The notes: generated by a model not told the origin, from the letters alone. A DNA stretch of 64,000 nucleotides from Viola odorata (GCA_963691705.1 OY829544.1:2115501-2179500), one strand, 5' to 3'. Shown: positions 36,884 to 50,029, numbered from the stretch's first letter. Program-made: numbers and translations.

Positions 36884-38026
36884 CTAGTGGTGCAGCCAGC
36901 TTTAATAATAGGTGTGGATCCCTCAAGTTTGAGTGTCTATCTTTAACGGGTGACAACTCAATTAAAGTAAATTCAATGGCTAGAAAAACACCATGTCCCA
37001 CCGATATCTCACTCCTCTCCGCACTGCACACGTCCACCGATATCCGCACTGCACCGATATCTGAAATTATTAAAGTTTGAGAATATTTTTTTTTTGAGTA
37101 TTTTAAAGAAAAATCAATCGAGCTGAACGAAAAATTGAAAAAATGCTTAAGAGTATTTATATCCGTCACTAAATAACAAATATTTAGATAAACTTAACAA
37201 AAAGATAAATAAGAAGACAATATATAAAAAAATTAATTATGCATTAAAATTTATACAATATACGTACTTTTTACAATTGTTTTCTATGAGTAATTTTTTT
37301 TAGTATTTTAGATCCGTCTCTGTCTGCAAAATATAAACATTCTCGTCAATAACTATTATAGTAATGAATTTAATATGTATCATGTATAATTAATTAAATT
37401 AGCTAAATTGTACCCGACGTTCTTTCAAATCAACAAATCCATCTAATATCGAGTCTAAACTGAAAGTCTCGACAATTTCTTTTTCAATATAAACCACCAA
37501 CTTGAGGATATGGCCTTCTTGGGTTCTTTCATAAACTCAAGAATTAATATAACCAATAAATATATCATGACCATAGTCTTAAATTTGAGATATATTATCA
37601 ACGAACACATTGCTTTTTTCTTTCTTGACAATACTCTATGAGCCATAACTGCAACCATATAAAAAATGCAGCATTATAGATACGATATGAGATATAAATA
37701 ATATGTTAATCGGTGAGTTACACACAAAATTAAAGTACAAAATTAATTGAAATACCTAATGGTCCTGATTTATGATCTAACATGATACTAACAAAAGAGA
37801 ATTGGGAATAAAATCCCTAAACTTGTGTTTTGTCTACTAATTTGTGCATACTGCATTAAATAAATAAATTTTATGATAATACTAATACGATAAAACTAAT
37901 AATACATTTTTATTTTTTTTACTTTTATGATAATACTAATGATATATATTTTTAAAAATCCAAAAGTTTGGGGGGCTGCTGCCCCCCACCCCCCCGCCCC
38001 CCGGCCCAAGCGTGGCTCCGCCACTG
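36884..38026. mobile_element. hAT-like non-autonomous element, 1143 bp
   Basis: The right end reads GTGGCTCCGCCACTG and the left end CTAGTGGTGCAGCC. Both are variants of the CAGTGGCGGAGCC terminus common in plant hAT-type elements. The 8-bp flanks are GTGGGTGG (36876-36883) and GTGGGTGC (38027-38034), 7 of 8 the same. There is no transposase. A C/G-homopolymer-rich stretch (about 37970-38003) lies near the right end. Confidence 0.6.
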
Positions 38027-38700
38027 GTGGGTGCAACAGTGTGCAGGATGTCTGCATTCTCCCGTGATTATTCACCATGGCATCCTCCTTGGCCCTATAT
38101 TATAAAATACATGTTTCTTTAATGTATTTACTAGAAAACAAGAGTATTATTTTGTTAAGATCTTAGTCCATACCGAGATCTATATTATTCGGGTGTCTTT
38201 CGTCATTCAAAGTATATATATATAATATGTTTATATACATCTAAATGGGTATCTATAATTTAGAATCAACTCCAATTTCAATATCTTAATGTCTCTCCTG
38301 ACAGATTTCATGAAGATTGCGTGAGGCCAGAATATTATCAATGAAAAGCATAAACATACAATTTATACTCCATTGTCTATATATTTTTTGTGCCTTTCAA
38401 AATCCATATTTTGATCTGGTTGGCTCTTCGAAATAAAATAGCTTCCATTGTCTCGTCCCATTAATTAGTTCGGGATTTCCCACTAAAAAAACTAGTTTTT
38501 TGTGACGACGGGAAATTCCATCATAAAATATGCAAAGTCGAAACGATCCCTCACAGCTACGCTCATCACAGGCCTGATTTTTCAATCGAAAATTCTGTCG
38601 CAATTTTGTTGTGATGGATAAGTCCTCGAAATAAATAGAAGTTGTGGAACATATCCGATGGAGGAAATTCGGTTGAAAATTCTTGACATTTGGTCCGTAC

Positions 38701-40542
38701 CTAGGGGTGGCAAAAATCTACCCATATCCAATTAATTTAAGTGGGTATGGGTATTAAATGGGTTAGTGTAATTTTTAATTGGGTGTAAATGGATAATATA
38801 CCCATTTAAACTAAAATATATGGGTGTAATTGAGTTTGGGTATGGGTACCCAATGGGTATTCTTATTAAACCCAAACCAACCCTATGTCTCTCCTTCTTT
38901 TCTCTCTCATCTTTTTCATTTTTCATTTTTAAACAAATTCAATTTTCTTACTCTATATAATGAACAAAATAAATTAAAAAATACAGCGACGTAATCTCTA
39001 TTTCAAGATGAGTAATTCTATATCCACTTTTCTTTTTTTTTTCTTTAAAAAATGGGTTTTATACTTTTCATGGGATTACTCGTGGTTTTTTTCTTCAAAA
39101 TATGAAAAAAAACATAATCATAATCATGTACCATTTAAAATTATTTAAATATATTTTGAATTAATTTAGAAATTTCATAAGTATTATTATAATTAATATT
39201 AAATCAATAGTAATAGTGTGGTCAATTATAATGGATGGCTATGATTAAATTAGTGTAAATAAATGCTAATTAAACACAAAAGGAAATAAAGCAACTATTG
39301 GTAGCTAAGTAAGTAGCTGGAGTATTATTTGTTGCAAGTGGGTTGTAAAGTATTAGTTGTTGGAAAGCTCTCTTATAAAAAAAAAAATTAAAAAAATATT
39401 AGTACGTTTAACTGTGATAAAGTAGTAAAGTATATCAATTCCCAATTTTATTTTTATTTTTTTAAGCAAAACCAACTCCCAATTCGCGTCTTTATTTTAA
39501 GTCGGGCGAATGTAGCGAACGAAATTTAAAAAATAATTTTTTTAGTTTATGAAAAACTTTAAAATAAACAAATTAGGTGTCATAAAGTTGGAAAAAAAAA
39601 CTTGAAAATATTAAAAAAAACTAATGATGTTTTGTGATTATGAAAAAAATTGAAATGATTAAATTCAATATTCTTAATTATTTTTTATGCAAACAAAGAG
39701 GTTTAGTTGATTTAAATGGGGGAGTGGAGGTAAATGAAATTTTGTTGTTTAAAGTCCAAACTTTTTTCATAAATATTTGGCTAAAAATATCAAAAGTTTT
39801 GAAGTTTTGATGTAAATTGTGGGTTGAAATGATTTTTTTGGTTTTTTTTTATGTAAACCTTTCGGCCTAAATGGTCAAACCTGAGCCAAACCCGAGCCTA
39901 AATGATAAAACTCCAGCCTAAATGGTCAAAACTGAGCTTAAACGATAAAAGCCGAGCCTAAATGGTCAAAGTCGAGCCTAAATGGTCAAACCCGAGATTA
40001 AACGATAAAACTCGAGCCTAAATGGTCAAAGCCGAGCCTAAATGGTCAAATCCGAGTCTAAACGATAAAACCCGAGCCTAAATGGTCAAACCCGAGCTTA
40101 AACGATAAAACTCGAGCCTAAATGGTCAAAGCTGAGTCTAAAACCCGAGCCTAAATGGTCAAACTCGAGCTTAAACGATAAAATCCGAGCCTAAATGGTC
40201 AAACCCGAGCCTAAATGGTAGGACCCGAACCTAAATAATAAAACTAACATACACAATCAAAATCGAGTCACATAGTGAGATTTTGTCAAAATCTACATTT
40301 TTTTAGTCAAACATGATATTTTTAATTTTACTTAATAAAAAATTATATTTATTGAATAAGTATGATTTAAATGGGTGTAAATGGGTATAAATGGGTGGGT
40401 ATGATTTAAATGGGTATAAATGGGTATGGGTACCCATTTAAAAAATTATATGGGTAATAAATGGGTATGATACCCATACCCACTCATACCCATTTAATCT
40501 TTACTCATACCCACCCATACCTATCCATTTGACACCCCTAGT
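38701..40542. mobile_element. hAT-like MITE or element with TAGGGGTG ends and an internal minisatellite
   Basis: CTAGGGGTGGCAAA at the left and TTTGACACCCCTAG at the right form inverted ends of the TAGGGGTG class seen in hAT elements. Subterminal arrays of 'aaatgggtatgggta' words occur in both orientations near each end, as is usual for hAT binding sites. The 8-bp flanks do not match clearly, so insertion is not proven by a target duplication. Confidence 0.6.
39864..40250. repeat. Minisatellite: alternating units of about 19-20 bp
   Basis: About 19 units of the type cgagcctaaatggtcaaa alternate irregularly with cgagcttaaacgataaaa. The alternation of two unit types suggests a roughly 40-60 bp higher-order unit. 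It lies inside the TAGGGGTG element. Confidence 0.9.
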
Positions 40543-41393
40543 CCTATTCAAAATAGAAAAAAATTGTGATGAAATTGGGTAATAAATGGGTTTAACGTTT
40601 TTTTATTAAGGATATATATGTCCATTTATTTCATATATATTAAAAATTATTTTTCTTTCTTATTGTTATTATCATTTTAGTATAAAAAGGGTTAATTGTA
40701 TTAACTTGAAAAGTTAGGAGGTTAAATTAAAACTTTAAAAAATTAAGGTTTTTTTAACCATTGACTAATAATTCCGAGGGATAAAATATATGTTACCTTT
40801 AAAAAAATTACATATATTCTAAAAAAATCTTATATATATAAGTTGTACTTCATCTGTTCCGAATTAAATAATTTTTTGGATGTTTTTTCAGAGCAAGATA
40901 ATCATGATTTTTACACATATTTACTTTTACATTTCTTTTCCACTTAGTATTGTTAATAATTAAAAATAATATCATAGAGAGCTCTACCATCTTTCGAGGC
41001 CCTACGTAATTTGAATCTAAAATAATCGGCACTTAATATAATGATCGGATTACCGAATGATCTCGATAGAAAAAAATATTAAAGATATCCCGTAGAAAGA
41101 CAATCTGATGGGACGAAGTGTTTTCGTATTACTTTTTTTCCTTCTTAATCTTCATCGAAACCTTTGTGCGATGAAAGAAAAGCTATTCGTATGCTGCTAA
41201 TATTAAGTTTCCATATATTTATAATTTTTTTTTTCAAAACTATGCACAATTCATTTTACATTTAATTAAAGTGAAGCTGGTGCATGGAGGTCCATTTTCA
41301 TGTCAATAAATACGGGAGTTTAAGCTTAGAGATTTCTACACCTACACACTTGCAATAACTACAAATGAAAAAAAAGTATCTAGTAATAATATC
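40543..41393. other. Upstream region of the O-methyltransferase gene
   Basis: AT-rich. It includes a degenerate inverted-repeat element at about 40846-41122 (ends ACTTCATCTGTTCC and GGGACGAAGT) that resembles an old Stowaway-type MITE. The rest is the likely promoter and leader. Confidence 0.4.
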
Positions 41394-42725
41394 ATGGAAG
41401 AAACGAAAATAGATGCAAAAATTACTAGAGGAGAGCAAGAAGAGGTAGAAGCAGACATTCAGATATGGAAATACGTTCTTGGATTTACAAACATGGCGGT
41501 AGTAAAGTGTGCGCTAGAGCTTCAAATTGCCGACGCCGTTGAGACAATTAACGACGGACGACCTGTCACACTATCTGAGCTGTCCTCCTCCCTTGGATGC
41601 TCTCCATCCCTTCTTTATCGCATCATGAGATTCCTTCTCCACCTTAACTTCTTCAAAGAATTAAAACCCACCACCGCCGTCAACGGCGCCGCCGTGGAAG
41701 GCTACGTCAACAACCCCCTCTCCCGCCGCTTGCTTCGTAAGGGAGAGAAGAGCATGGTGGATCTCATCCTGCTGGAGAGCAGCCACGCCATGCTGGGCCC
41801 ATGGCATAACTTGAGCACACGTGTCAAGCGCGGGCCCACTGCCTCGCCGTTTGAGGCTGCTAATGGGGTCGAGTTATGGAAGTACGCGGAGGCGCATCCG
41901 GAGCATAGCAAGCTGTTTGACGGTGCCATGGCGTGCGATTCGAGGATTGCGGTTCCGGCGGTGTTGGAGAGCTGTGGTGACGTGTTTGAAGGAGTGGAGA
42001 CGGTGGTGGATGTTGGTGGCGGGAATGGGGCTAGTCTTAGCTTGTTGGTCAAGGCATGTCCTTGGATTAAGAATGCCATTAATTTCGATCTTGCACATGT
42101 TGTCTCTGCTGCTCCTCATTTCCCTGGCGTCCACTATGTGGGTGGTGACATGTTTCAAAGTATTCCTAAGGCTGAGGTTATTTTCATCAAGGTAATTATT
42201 TGTTTATTTGAAAGTCATACTTTACAATTATGAGACAGATTGAAAGTATGTTTGGAGAATTAAACAATTCTGTCGGATTTTTTGTTTTTGTTTTTCACAC
42301 ACTATATATGATTGAATTTTATCAATTTTTTTTTTAAAAAAAAGAATTAGATTGTTGGTCTCTCACCAGTAGTTCGATTCTAGTGGCTTATACTATTTTA
42401 CGTGCAGGCAGTTTTGCACGACTGGAATGACGAAGAATGCATAAAAATCCTCAAGAATTGTAAAGAAGCAATTCCAAAAGAGAAAGGGAAGGTGATAATT
42501 ATTGAATCCGTAGTCGGTGAGGATAAATTAGATCAGGAGATCATCACTTCCGATGAACGTCACGGGGTGAGGCTGATGTTAGACATGGTGATGCTAGCCC
42601 ACACCAACACAGGGAAAGAGCGGACATCCAAGGAATGGGATTTTATTATTGGAGAGGCCGGTTTTACCCATCACTTTGTCAAACCCACTCGTTACCTGCA
42701 ATCTGTTATTGTGGCTTTCCCTTAA
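41394..42725 (+). CDS. Plant type I O-methyltransferase (SAM-dependent), 371 aa, 2 exons
   Basis: Exons 41394-42191 and 42408-42725 join in phase at FIK|AVLHDWND. The N-terminal dimerisation domain (about residues 20-120) contains WKYVLGFTNMAVVKCALEL. The SAM-binding motif VDVGGGNG is at about residue 204. The catalytic base is His270 in AVLHDWND, and the C-terminus ends FVKPTRYLQSVIVAFP. These are hallmarks of the COMT-like family methylating flavonoid, alkaloid or other phenolic hydroxyls. The sequence looks closest to the group annotated as flavonoid 8-O- or norcoclaurine 6-O-/acetylserotonin-type methyltransferases. The substrate cannot be read from sequence. Length and all key residues are intact. 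Confidence 0.93.
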
Positions 42726-43602
42726 TGTTAGTGTTTTATTTAAAGTGTGATTATTCATTAAGTGTCCCTCTATTTGTTGTATTTACTTGTACTTCTTTAT
42801 GCTGTATTCGATTTCTGCTTTTGTTTTTGAAGCTAGCTGTTGGCTTCAATTATTTGTTTGTATTATTACTTATAGATCGTATGCAAATGTTGTGCTTTGC
42901 GTTTATTAGCCATTTATGAATTTGAAATTGAGTGGAATTTGAATATCTAAATGTATTATTGAGAACTTTTCATGTGTTGTTTGATTGATTAATCTTCTAT
43001 CGTTAATTATGTAATGGCTAAAAAATGAAACTTTTTCTTCTTCTCAATTTTGCTAATGTATTATTAATTTGAAATAATTATAAATTATAAATCATAATAT
43101 ATTTAACTATTTCTTTTTTTTCTGTAAAAAAAATCTAAAACTATTTAGGTATAGTTATAGACCGGTGATAAAATACAAATAATGAGAGTTCAAGTTAAAA
43201 CAAAATGAAAAAAAAAAGAAAAACTAAAAAGGTTTGAGATTTTCAACTTATTAGAGGCTAGGCCCAACTTGGTCAGAAGTTTAGCTACGCTTGACCAAAT
43301 TCAAAAAGATTAATCTAACGATTAGAGTATAATACTATCGGTCTTCCTACTTTATAAAAAGAGTATATTACAAGTTGAATTATAGAAGATAAATTAAGTA
43401 TAAAAATTAAGCAAAATGATTTTTTATTTAATTTCCACAATCAACAGCAAAAGACACGTATATATGGTGGAAGAACTATTGAGACAAACTATTAATACAA
43501 AATTAATTAATAACATACGGATAAAATCTGAAGGATGTTCTCCACCTAAGTTCACATAATTAATAATTCACATTACTAATACAGTAATACCCCACTCCGT
43601 CA
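42726..43602. other. Convergent 3' region between the O-methyltransferase and BURP copy 3
   Basis: AT-rich 3' UTR and intergenic sequence with no recognised gene. Confidence 0.4.
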
Positions 43603-44650
43603 TTAATCGTCGGTACCAGTATCACCAATGACCGGAACGTAAACCGAATTATCATGTGGGAAGAAATGGCAAACCGGGACCGAACCCGGTTCAACCCCAA
43701 GCACTTGAAACGACACGTGGTTCCGGTTCCACTTAGATGTATCCAAATGACAAACGGCAACTGCCTCCACTCTATCTCCATTCTCTCCAACCAACGACGC
43801 CACAAACACCTTATTAACACTCATCTGGCTATGGCAGTAAAAGATCGCGTAAGGATACGGCATCGTATGGCACGCCACCATCTTCGGCGCCTGAATTTCC
43901 ACTGGCGTTTTCAAGATCGTGTAATTCTGAAGCGAAACACTTGATTCGGTGAGGTGTGTCGTGCTCAGAGCTTGGAATTGAGAGTCCCAACCTAAGGTGT
44001 CGCGGACGAAATCGAGCATGGATTCCATGGAAGTGGCGCAAGTTTTGTTCTCGCCCTTGATTGGTTTAAGCTCGCATTGGGTTAGGGTTTCTTCCATGGC
44101 TTTGGCTTGGGGTGAATTTGGGCTGAAGGAGAAGAAATTGAGGAGATAAGGGTAGTCTTTGTATGAAAACGGGATGTCGTTTGCTTCTTCTCTTGGCAGT
44201 AACTGAGGGGTTTTTGATGGATCTCTCTTGCGGAAAAAGATGGGGAATTTTTTCCCGACTTTTAGATCGTCCAGGAAGAAGAACACCATCAGCGAAGCAT
44301 CCATGTGATGATTCATGTGGGATGACGTCGGATTACCATCAGAGTGGCCTCCGTGCAACAACATGTCGTTTGCTTCGTTCCGGCGGATTTGAATTTCGAA
44401 TTTGCCATCAGTAGGGAGTCTCAATTCATTGTTGTCAGCTATTTTCATTGCTGATCCTCTGCTTCCTTGAGCACACTGCCATTTAATTAGTGAGTAGAAA
44501 TGCTTCAAGCGATTAATTTTAGTGAAAGGAAAGAAGAAGAAGAACAGATCAATGTACAGTATATTCTCAAAGACTCAAACATCAATGTAAAGTTACCATG
44601 ACAAATAAAAGATAAAGGATGAACGACTTGGATGCAAACTCCATGTCCAT
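43603..44650 (-). CDS. BURP-domain protein copy 3, 308 aa, 2 exons
   Basis: Exon 1 (44650-44597) encodes MDMEFASKSFILYLLFVM, a signal peptide start; a second in-frame ATG two codons later is possible. Exon 2 (44475-43603) starts CAQGSRGSAMKIADNNELRL and contains FFFLDDLKVGKKFPIFF. It continues through ANDIPFSYKDYPYLLNFFSF and an intact BURP domain (CHTMPYPYAIFYCH, x26, CHLDTSKW, x25, CHFFP). It ends with an acidic tail, GDTGTDD. It is closer to copy 1 than to copy 2 in the BURP domain (CHTMPYPY, CH(L/M)DTSKW). Expected to be secreted to the wall; the function of this subgroup is not established. Confidence 0.92.
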
Positions 44651-44754
44651 GTATTCCTTCTTTTTTCCTGCTAGAAAAAGAAAAGGGAGAGGGGGGTGGC
44701 GGGAGAGACTTTTGTTTTTAAGTTAAGAATAAGATGCCCAATGTGAAGAGATGT

Positions 44755-44763
44755 TTTTTATAA
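44755..44763 (-). promoter_or_regulatory. Possible TATA box of BURP copy 3
   Basis: TATAAAAAA on the minus strand, about 105 bp upstream of the ATG. Confidence 0.45.
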
Positions 44764-46109
44764 TTTTGGATGGAATCTAAACAACTCTAGAGGAACAAAT
44801 ATCACGAGACATGGATGTGCATGGACTAGATGTACTGGTTTCACTACCCGTAATCGGGTGAATTTGGACCCTTAAGTCGGTTAAACATGTACACAATACA
44901 AAAAGAAACATCTTATATCAACGGGTACAACAGAAAACATTTTGCCACTAGACTAAAAGCGATGCGTTAATATACATTTTCTTTTATTTATTTTATATTG
45001 TCATTTCTATTATAAAAAATAATTAAATAAGTCTATTTTTTTGATTTTATATTTATACGTGTTAGATTGAAAGTCTTAATTATTTTTTCTTTTTAATATT
45101 TCAATTAGTACATAAAATGGAGTTATTATGAATTTTTTTGCGATATATCAAATTTCACAAATTTCCAAATTTGATTGAATATGATCGCATCTGGGGTGGG
45201 TGGGGTGGGTGTGGAATAACAAAAAAAAAAAAAACAAAGTAAAAATTAGTCATAAGATAAAATAAAACAAAACATATATTTAAAATGTAAATAACATGTA
45301 TTCATAATGGAGTTCAATTATTTGATTTGGTTGATTACGATCGCTATTATTTCAACTTCCCGAATGGTCCAAGAATTTAAAGGATTGGAAAAAAGAAATG
45401 CACTTATAATAGAGTTTAATTATCAAAAACATAATTTTAGAAAAAACTAATTAACGGACGATATTCAAATAAAGATTTTATTTCCTTTTCGTCTAAAATC
45501 TTGGCACAAATCGAAGCTAAAATTTCTCCATAAAAATGAAATGAAAAAGAAAAGACAAAAAATGAATTTTGTTTTTTAATAGTTTTTGAATGGAAACTGA
45601 GTTTCCTTTTGGTTCTCCAAGAAAAAAAAGGACTTTCCCCTTGAACCTATCTTTCAAAAATTTAGAAAACAATTTCTAAAGTTTAAAAAAATAGTTTTTC
45701 AGGTTTAACAATTTTAAAAGAAAAAATAAATAAAATTTCAAAATTAAAAAGCCCATTATTAGGATTTAGAGAAATATATGAATCCGCAGAATGCGAGACC
45801 TAAATGCAAATTAAATGATTATTATCTTCTTAGACCATGTATTCTTGTTGAAACTTGCTTGTACGTTCGAGAAAAAATAAAAGGTAAAATTATCTCAAAC
45901 AGTGAGTCATTCGGTTTCCTTAATATACGTGCTCAAAATCAAAGCGACAGTTAATAAAACTGGGAGGGAGTAATTTTTTTTCCGTCTCGAGCACAACAAC
46001 AATTTCATAATAAAATTAATAAATATAAGTCATACTAAAATGTAAAATATAAAATTTGAAATTCTAAATATTTTCTTCTATTTTTTTATAACTTTTACTA
46101 TTTTTAAAA
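44764..46109. other. AT-rich intergenic DNA
   Basis: No gene is seen. At about 45905-45970 the sequence matches the first bases of this window and ends GGGAGGGAG-TA, the right arm of a truncated Stowaway-type MITE. Confidence 0.45.
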
Positions 46110-46389
46110 AAAATAGTTGACATTAAAAATAGTTTATTAATCTGATTTACCAGAAAATGAAGTTATTTAAAATTCTCTTATAACAAAAAAAATATACATT
46201 GTTTATTTTCGGTTCATCTTGATTAGGTATATAAAAACCACGTTGAACCAACGAATATGGTTGGTAAATTGAATACAAACCAATCCGTTTTGCTATTTGG
46301 AGGGTGTCAACTAGCACAAACGGACACGTCATACGAAAACTTGTTGAAGCGATTGGACCAAAAATTATTTTCTCTATGTTTTCTCTATG
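46110..46389. repeat. Duplicated segment, copy A (left part)
   Basis: Matches 50770-51127 (copy B), including ttgaatacaaaccaatccg, ctatttggag and gtgtcaactagcacaaac. The copy continues to the right of the MULE at 50040. Confidence 0.85.
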
Positions 46390-46399
46390 TTTTCATAAT

Positions 46400-49300
46400 G
46401 GGTTGAACTGAAATTTGGTCCCTACAGTTTAATTGATTGATTTATTTCAGCCCTCTATTTCTAAAAAAGTAGTATTTCATCCTTCCACTCCAAGCATATG
46501 ATTTATTTCATCCCTTACCCTAACACCATCCATTTTTCCCGTCAATTTGCTTACGTGTCGTGCCACACGAATTGACACGTCACTAACGGCTAACACGCCA
46601 CGTAAATTGTCACATCATTCTTTTCTTTCTTTTTTTCTTTTTTTTCCTTTACTTTTCTTTTCTTTCTTTTTCTTCCTTTTTCTTTTCTTCTTTCTTCTAC
46701 TTCTGGCTGCAGCTTCAAGGGCTAACACGCCACGTAAATTGCCACATCATTCTTTTCTTCCTTTTATTTCATCTCAACTCATCCTCCAGATCTCATCAAA
46801 GTACGGCTGCAGCTTCAGGGCGAATCCCCCGCCGCCTCCGCCGCCCCGCCTTCCCTTTTCAGAATTTGTTTCTTAATTTCCAAAATTAAAGAAACCTGCA
46901 ACCTCATTTTCCAAAATTCTCAAATCCTGCATTTTCTTTCTTCTTTCCCAGTCCATAAAATTCCATCCGCAATTTCCTATCTTTTGTTTTATTCAATTTC
47001 TTTTTTTTTTATTTGCAGAAAAAACTTGAAGAAGTAGATGGAGGAGCAACCTCCGTAACTCGATTACAAGCCAAAAAAATAATGTAATTAATTTAATGTA
47101 CAAAATCCAGAAAAATCCAAAAAAATAACGCAGAAAAAAAATCCAGAAATATTTTAATCTTCTTCTTCTCCGTCTCAATCCCACCATCATCTACCAAATT
47201 AACACATTTCCACTGAAACAAATACCAAGAACAAATTTCAATTCCCAATCATTTCTCAAAATTAAACCATTCATCGAACTACATATATTTCAATTATAAC
47301 AAAAATCAAACACAGATGTAGAAATGTTATCTTGAAACTGAATCTAGGGAGGACAAATCAACGGCCCCTTTTCTCCCACCACCGCTGGTCTACTGCTTCC
47401 CGTTAACATTCATCATTCCACAACAATAGATCTAGATCTGTAAAGAAGGTAAAGATGATAATAGATCTGACCGAGTTGACTCATTATTTGAGGCTCGGAT
47501 CTGTAAAGAAGGTGAAGATGATAATAGATCTAGCCGCAGCAAACCACCTGCGAAGCAGAAGAAAGAGAAAGAAGCACCAGTCGCAGCAGCAACGGCGAGG
47601 GCAAAATCGTCAGGGAAGAGAACACCCACAAAGCAGCAGTATTACATCACTATAATTTTTCTTTGTTGTTGTAGGAGGAGGAGGAGAGCTTCTGTTGATT
47701 TTACCATTTGTAGTATATGAATAAGAGTTGGAATCGGGATTTGATTTTGGGGCTTGCAAAAGTAGTAATTAATTTGAAAATGAGGTTGCAGGTTTCTTTA
47801 ATTTTGAAAATTAAGAAACAAATTCTTGATTGAAGGCGGGGGCGGTGGAGGCAGAAAGAAGAAGAAAGAAGAAAAGAAAAAGGAAGAAAAAGAAAGAAAA
47901 GTGACGTGGTAAGTGTCCAGTTACGTGGCGAGACACGTCAGCAGTCGGTGACGTGGCAATTGGCGTGACACGATGATAGCGTGTATTTTATGCATGTTTT
48001 TCCTTCTAGTTTTGCCCTGATTTAGGCCTTGATGCTACTAATCCACTCGTGTTTCCATCTTTATCACAGATCAAGGCCAAGAAGGAGAAATGTGCGAAAA
48101 GACATGCTTTCTGGGTGATTTTTGTAGACTCCAAGCTTCAAGTCCATCGTCGAGGCCATGGACCAATTTCTTCATCGAGGCCTGTCATCGAGCCCTCGAT
48201 GGACCAAGAGCTCTAAATCCACGTGTCCTCGCAGTTGTGCTTCCACGTGTCCCCTCAGATGAATCCCAGAATATTCCCTCAGATGCTGATCAGTCGTCTA
48301 TTATCGAGGTCTCGCCCTAAAGGAATATTCCATAAAGATTCTCACGAGACCCTATGAAGACTCTCTTCCAGAACGTTCCAGAATGTTCCCAAAGATGCTG
48401 ATCTGCCCTCGACATGTCATCGAGACCTCGACAATCTTATCAAGGCCTTGACAAGTGCAAAACGCCAAGTCCACGTGGCTCCACTCCAATCACTCCACGT
48501 GTCCTCCCTGGTGCATGTTAGATGTTCTGCGAGGATCCCGAGGAATATTCCCTTTTTCTGCCATCGTGGGTTACCCCTTTTGCAGGAGCGTGGGCACTTT
48601 GTGTGTACTTCCCCTTAGCTGGAATTTTGTCCCTTAGTGGGTGGCTGGTGTATATATACAACATTATGTGCTAGGGTTTCATCACCTCTTTACACTTTAG
48701 ATATTTTTACTCTTAAACTAATTTCAGTAGCTTAGTAGTTTTGGGGCTTGTTCCTTCCTCTTCTCTCCATAGTTGCTGGATCCAAGCTTTGTAACAAACA
48801 CCATTAATCAAGTTTTATCCTTAACTCTTCCTTTATCTTTTATTATGTTATTTCCATCTTTTATTTGTTTATCTCTTAACATGAGTGGCTAAAACCCACG
48901 TTCTTGGTAAAGGTGTATCGAGGGTTGTTTGGGTAGATTCGAGGCCTGATTGCTCTTAACATGTTCTCTTTGTTATATCTGGTTGCTTGTCATTTTAATT
49001 CCATTTTTGCTTAGGGTGATTCGAGGCCTGATCAACTTTTAATCTTCCCTTTGTGATTATTGTCGTGACTCTGCAGTGATAACTAGCGTGAGACTGTTGG
49101 GTAGGTGTAGACAACTAGATTAGTGTTCTCGGGTAGATCTGGGCTCATTCGTCTAGGGCATGCAGCTGGTTAGGGTCATGTCGTGGTCCTGATAAATCGA
49201 GGCATCGATCCCTAGATGTGTCTTTCTTGTTCTTTATCGATGCTCTGATATTCTGTCCGCTTTGTGCTAGTGACAAGCTAAAGTGAAAAAGGCTGTCTTT

Positions 49301-50029
49301 TGATGACAAGATAGGTGGCTGAGAGGATATCAAAGGATCGAGGCCACCTTATTAACAGTGAAAACGGGGGGTGGCTCCTTACGAAAGAAAGTAGGGGGTC
49401 TACGTGAAAACATGACCCCTATAGCACGTCTGTAACGTTAGAACGGAAAATCTTTGCGCTGATGACAATCGAGCCCTCGACGCAACCTAAGAAAGCCCTT
49501 TACCAAGTTCCCTTCTCCTTGACTTATTATCTTTGCTTATTAATCTAATTGTTTATTTTGCATTTTATTTTATCTCTGATCTTTATTATTATTATTATTT
49601 ACTTATCGTGACCTCGATTGTCATTTTTAGTAGTTAGAATTGTTAGCTCTGATCACTCTCTTGGTTAACTTGATTAACCTATAAACCCCCCCTTGTTGTT
49701 GTGATTTTGTGCATTTTTACCTCTGTCATACAATCGAGGGCTTGATCTCGTTTCTCTCAATCTCAGTGGTTCGACCCTGTTACCGCTTTACACAAATTAG
49801 TTTGTGCATCTAGGCCTCAAGAAATATATTATTTTTGACCCGTTTCGACGGCGAGTCACACGACACGTAAGTAAACTGGCGGAAAAAATGGATGGTGATA
49901 GGGTGAGGGATGAAATAAATCATATGCTTGGAGTGGACTCAGTGGAAGGATGAAATACTACTTTTTAAAAACATAGGGCTGAAATAAGTCAAGCAATTAA
50001 ACTGCAGGGATCAAATTTCGGTTTAACCC
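46400..50029. mobile_element. Second Mutator-like element, interrupted by a solo LTR
   Basis: The ends GGGTTGAACTGAAATTTGG and CAAATTTCGGTTTAACCC are inverted repeats extending about 180 bp. The flanks TTTTCATAAT (46390-46399) and TTTACATAAT (50030-50039) match at 9 of 10 positions. Without the LTR insert it is about 1.74 kb and has a second, internal inverted region (46547-46910 against 47780-47960) rich in CT/GA tracts. No transposase is seen. An internal 34-bp unit is duplicated (47435-47468 and 47498-47531). A captured gene is possible but not recognised. Confidence 0.82.
47974..49858. mobile_element. Solo LTR of 1885 bp nested in the second MULE
   Basis: Starts TGATAGCGTG and ends GGCGAGTCA (TG...CA), with the identical 5-bp flank CACGA at 47969-47973 and 49859-49863. 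A TATA-like gtatatataca lies near 48650. There is no gag or pol, so this is a solo LTR, probably of a long-LTR gypsy family. The excised join restores the MULE arm that matches 46547-46580 in reverse. Confidence 0.88.

Noticed and set aside
41702..42158. Long antisense frames within the O-methyltransferase exon
   Set aside because: Shadows of the real coding exon, with no independent support.
42345..42405. B-box-like GTTCGATTC in the O-methyltransferase intron
   Set aside because: No A box at a fitting distance and no repeat ends; most likely chance.
46547..46876. 109-codon frame full of Phe/Leu in the second MULE
   Set aside because: Encoded by pyrimidine tracts of the inverted repeat; not protein-like.
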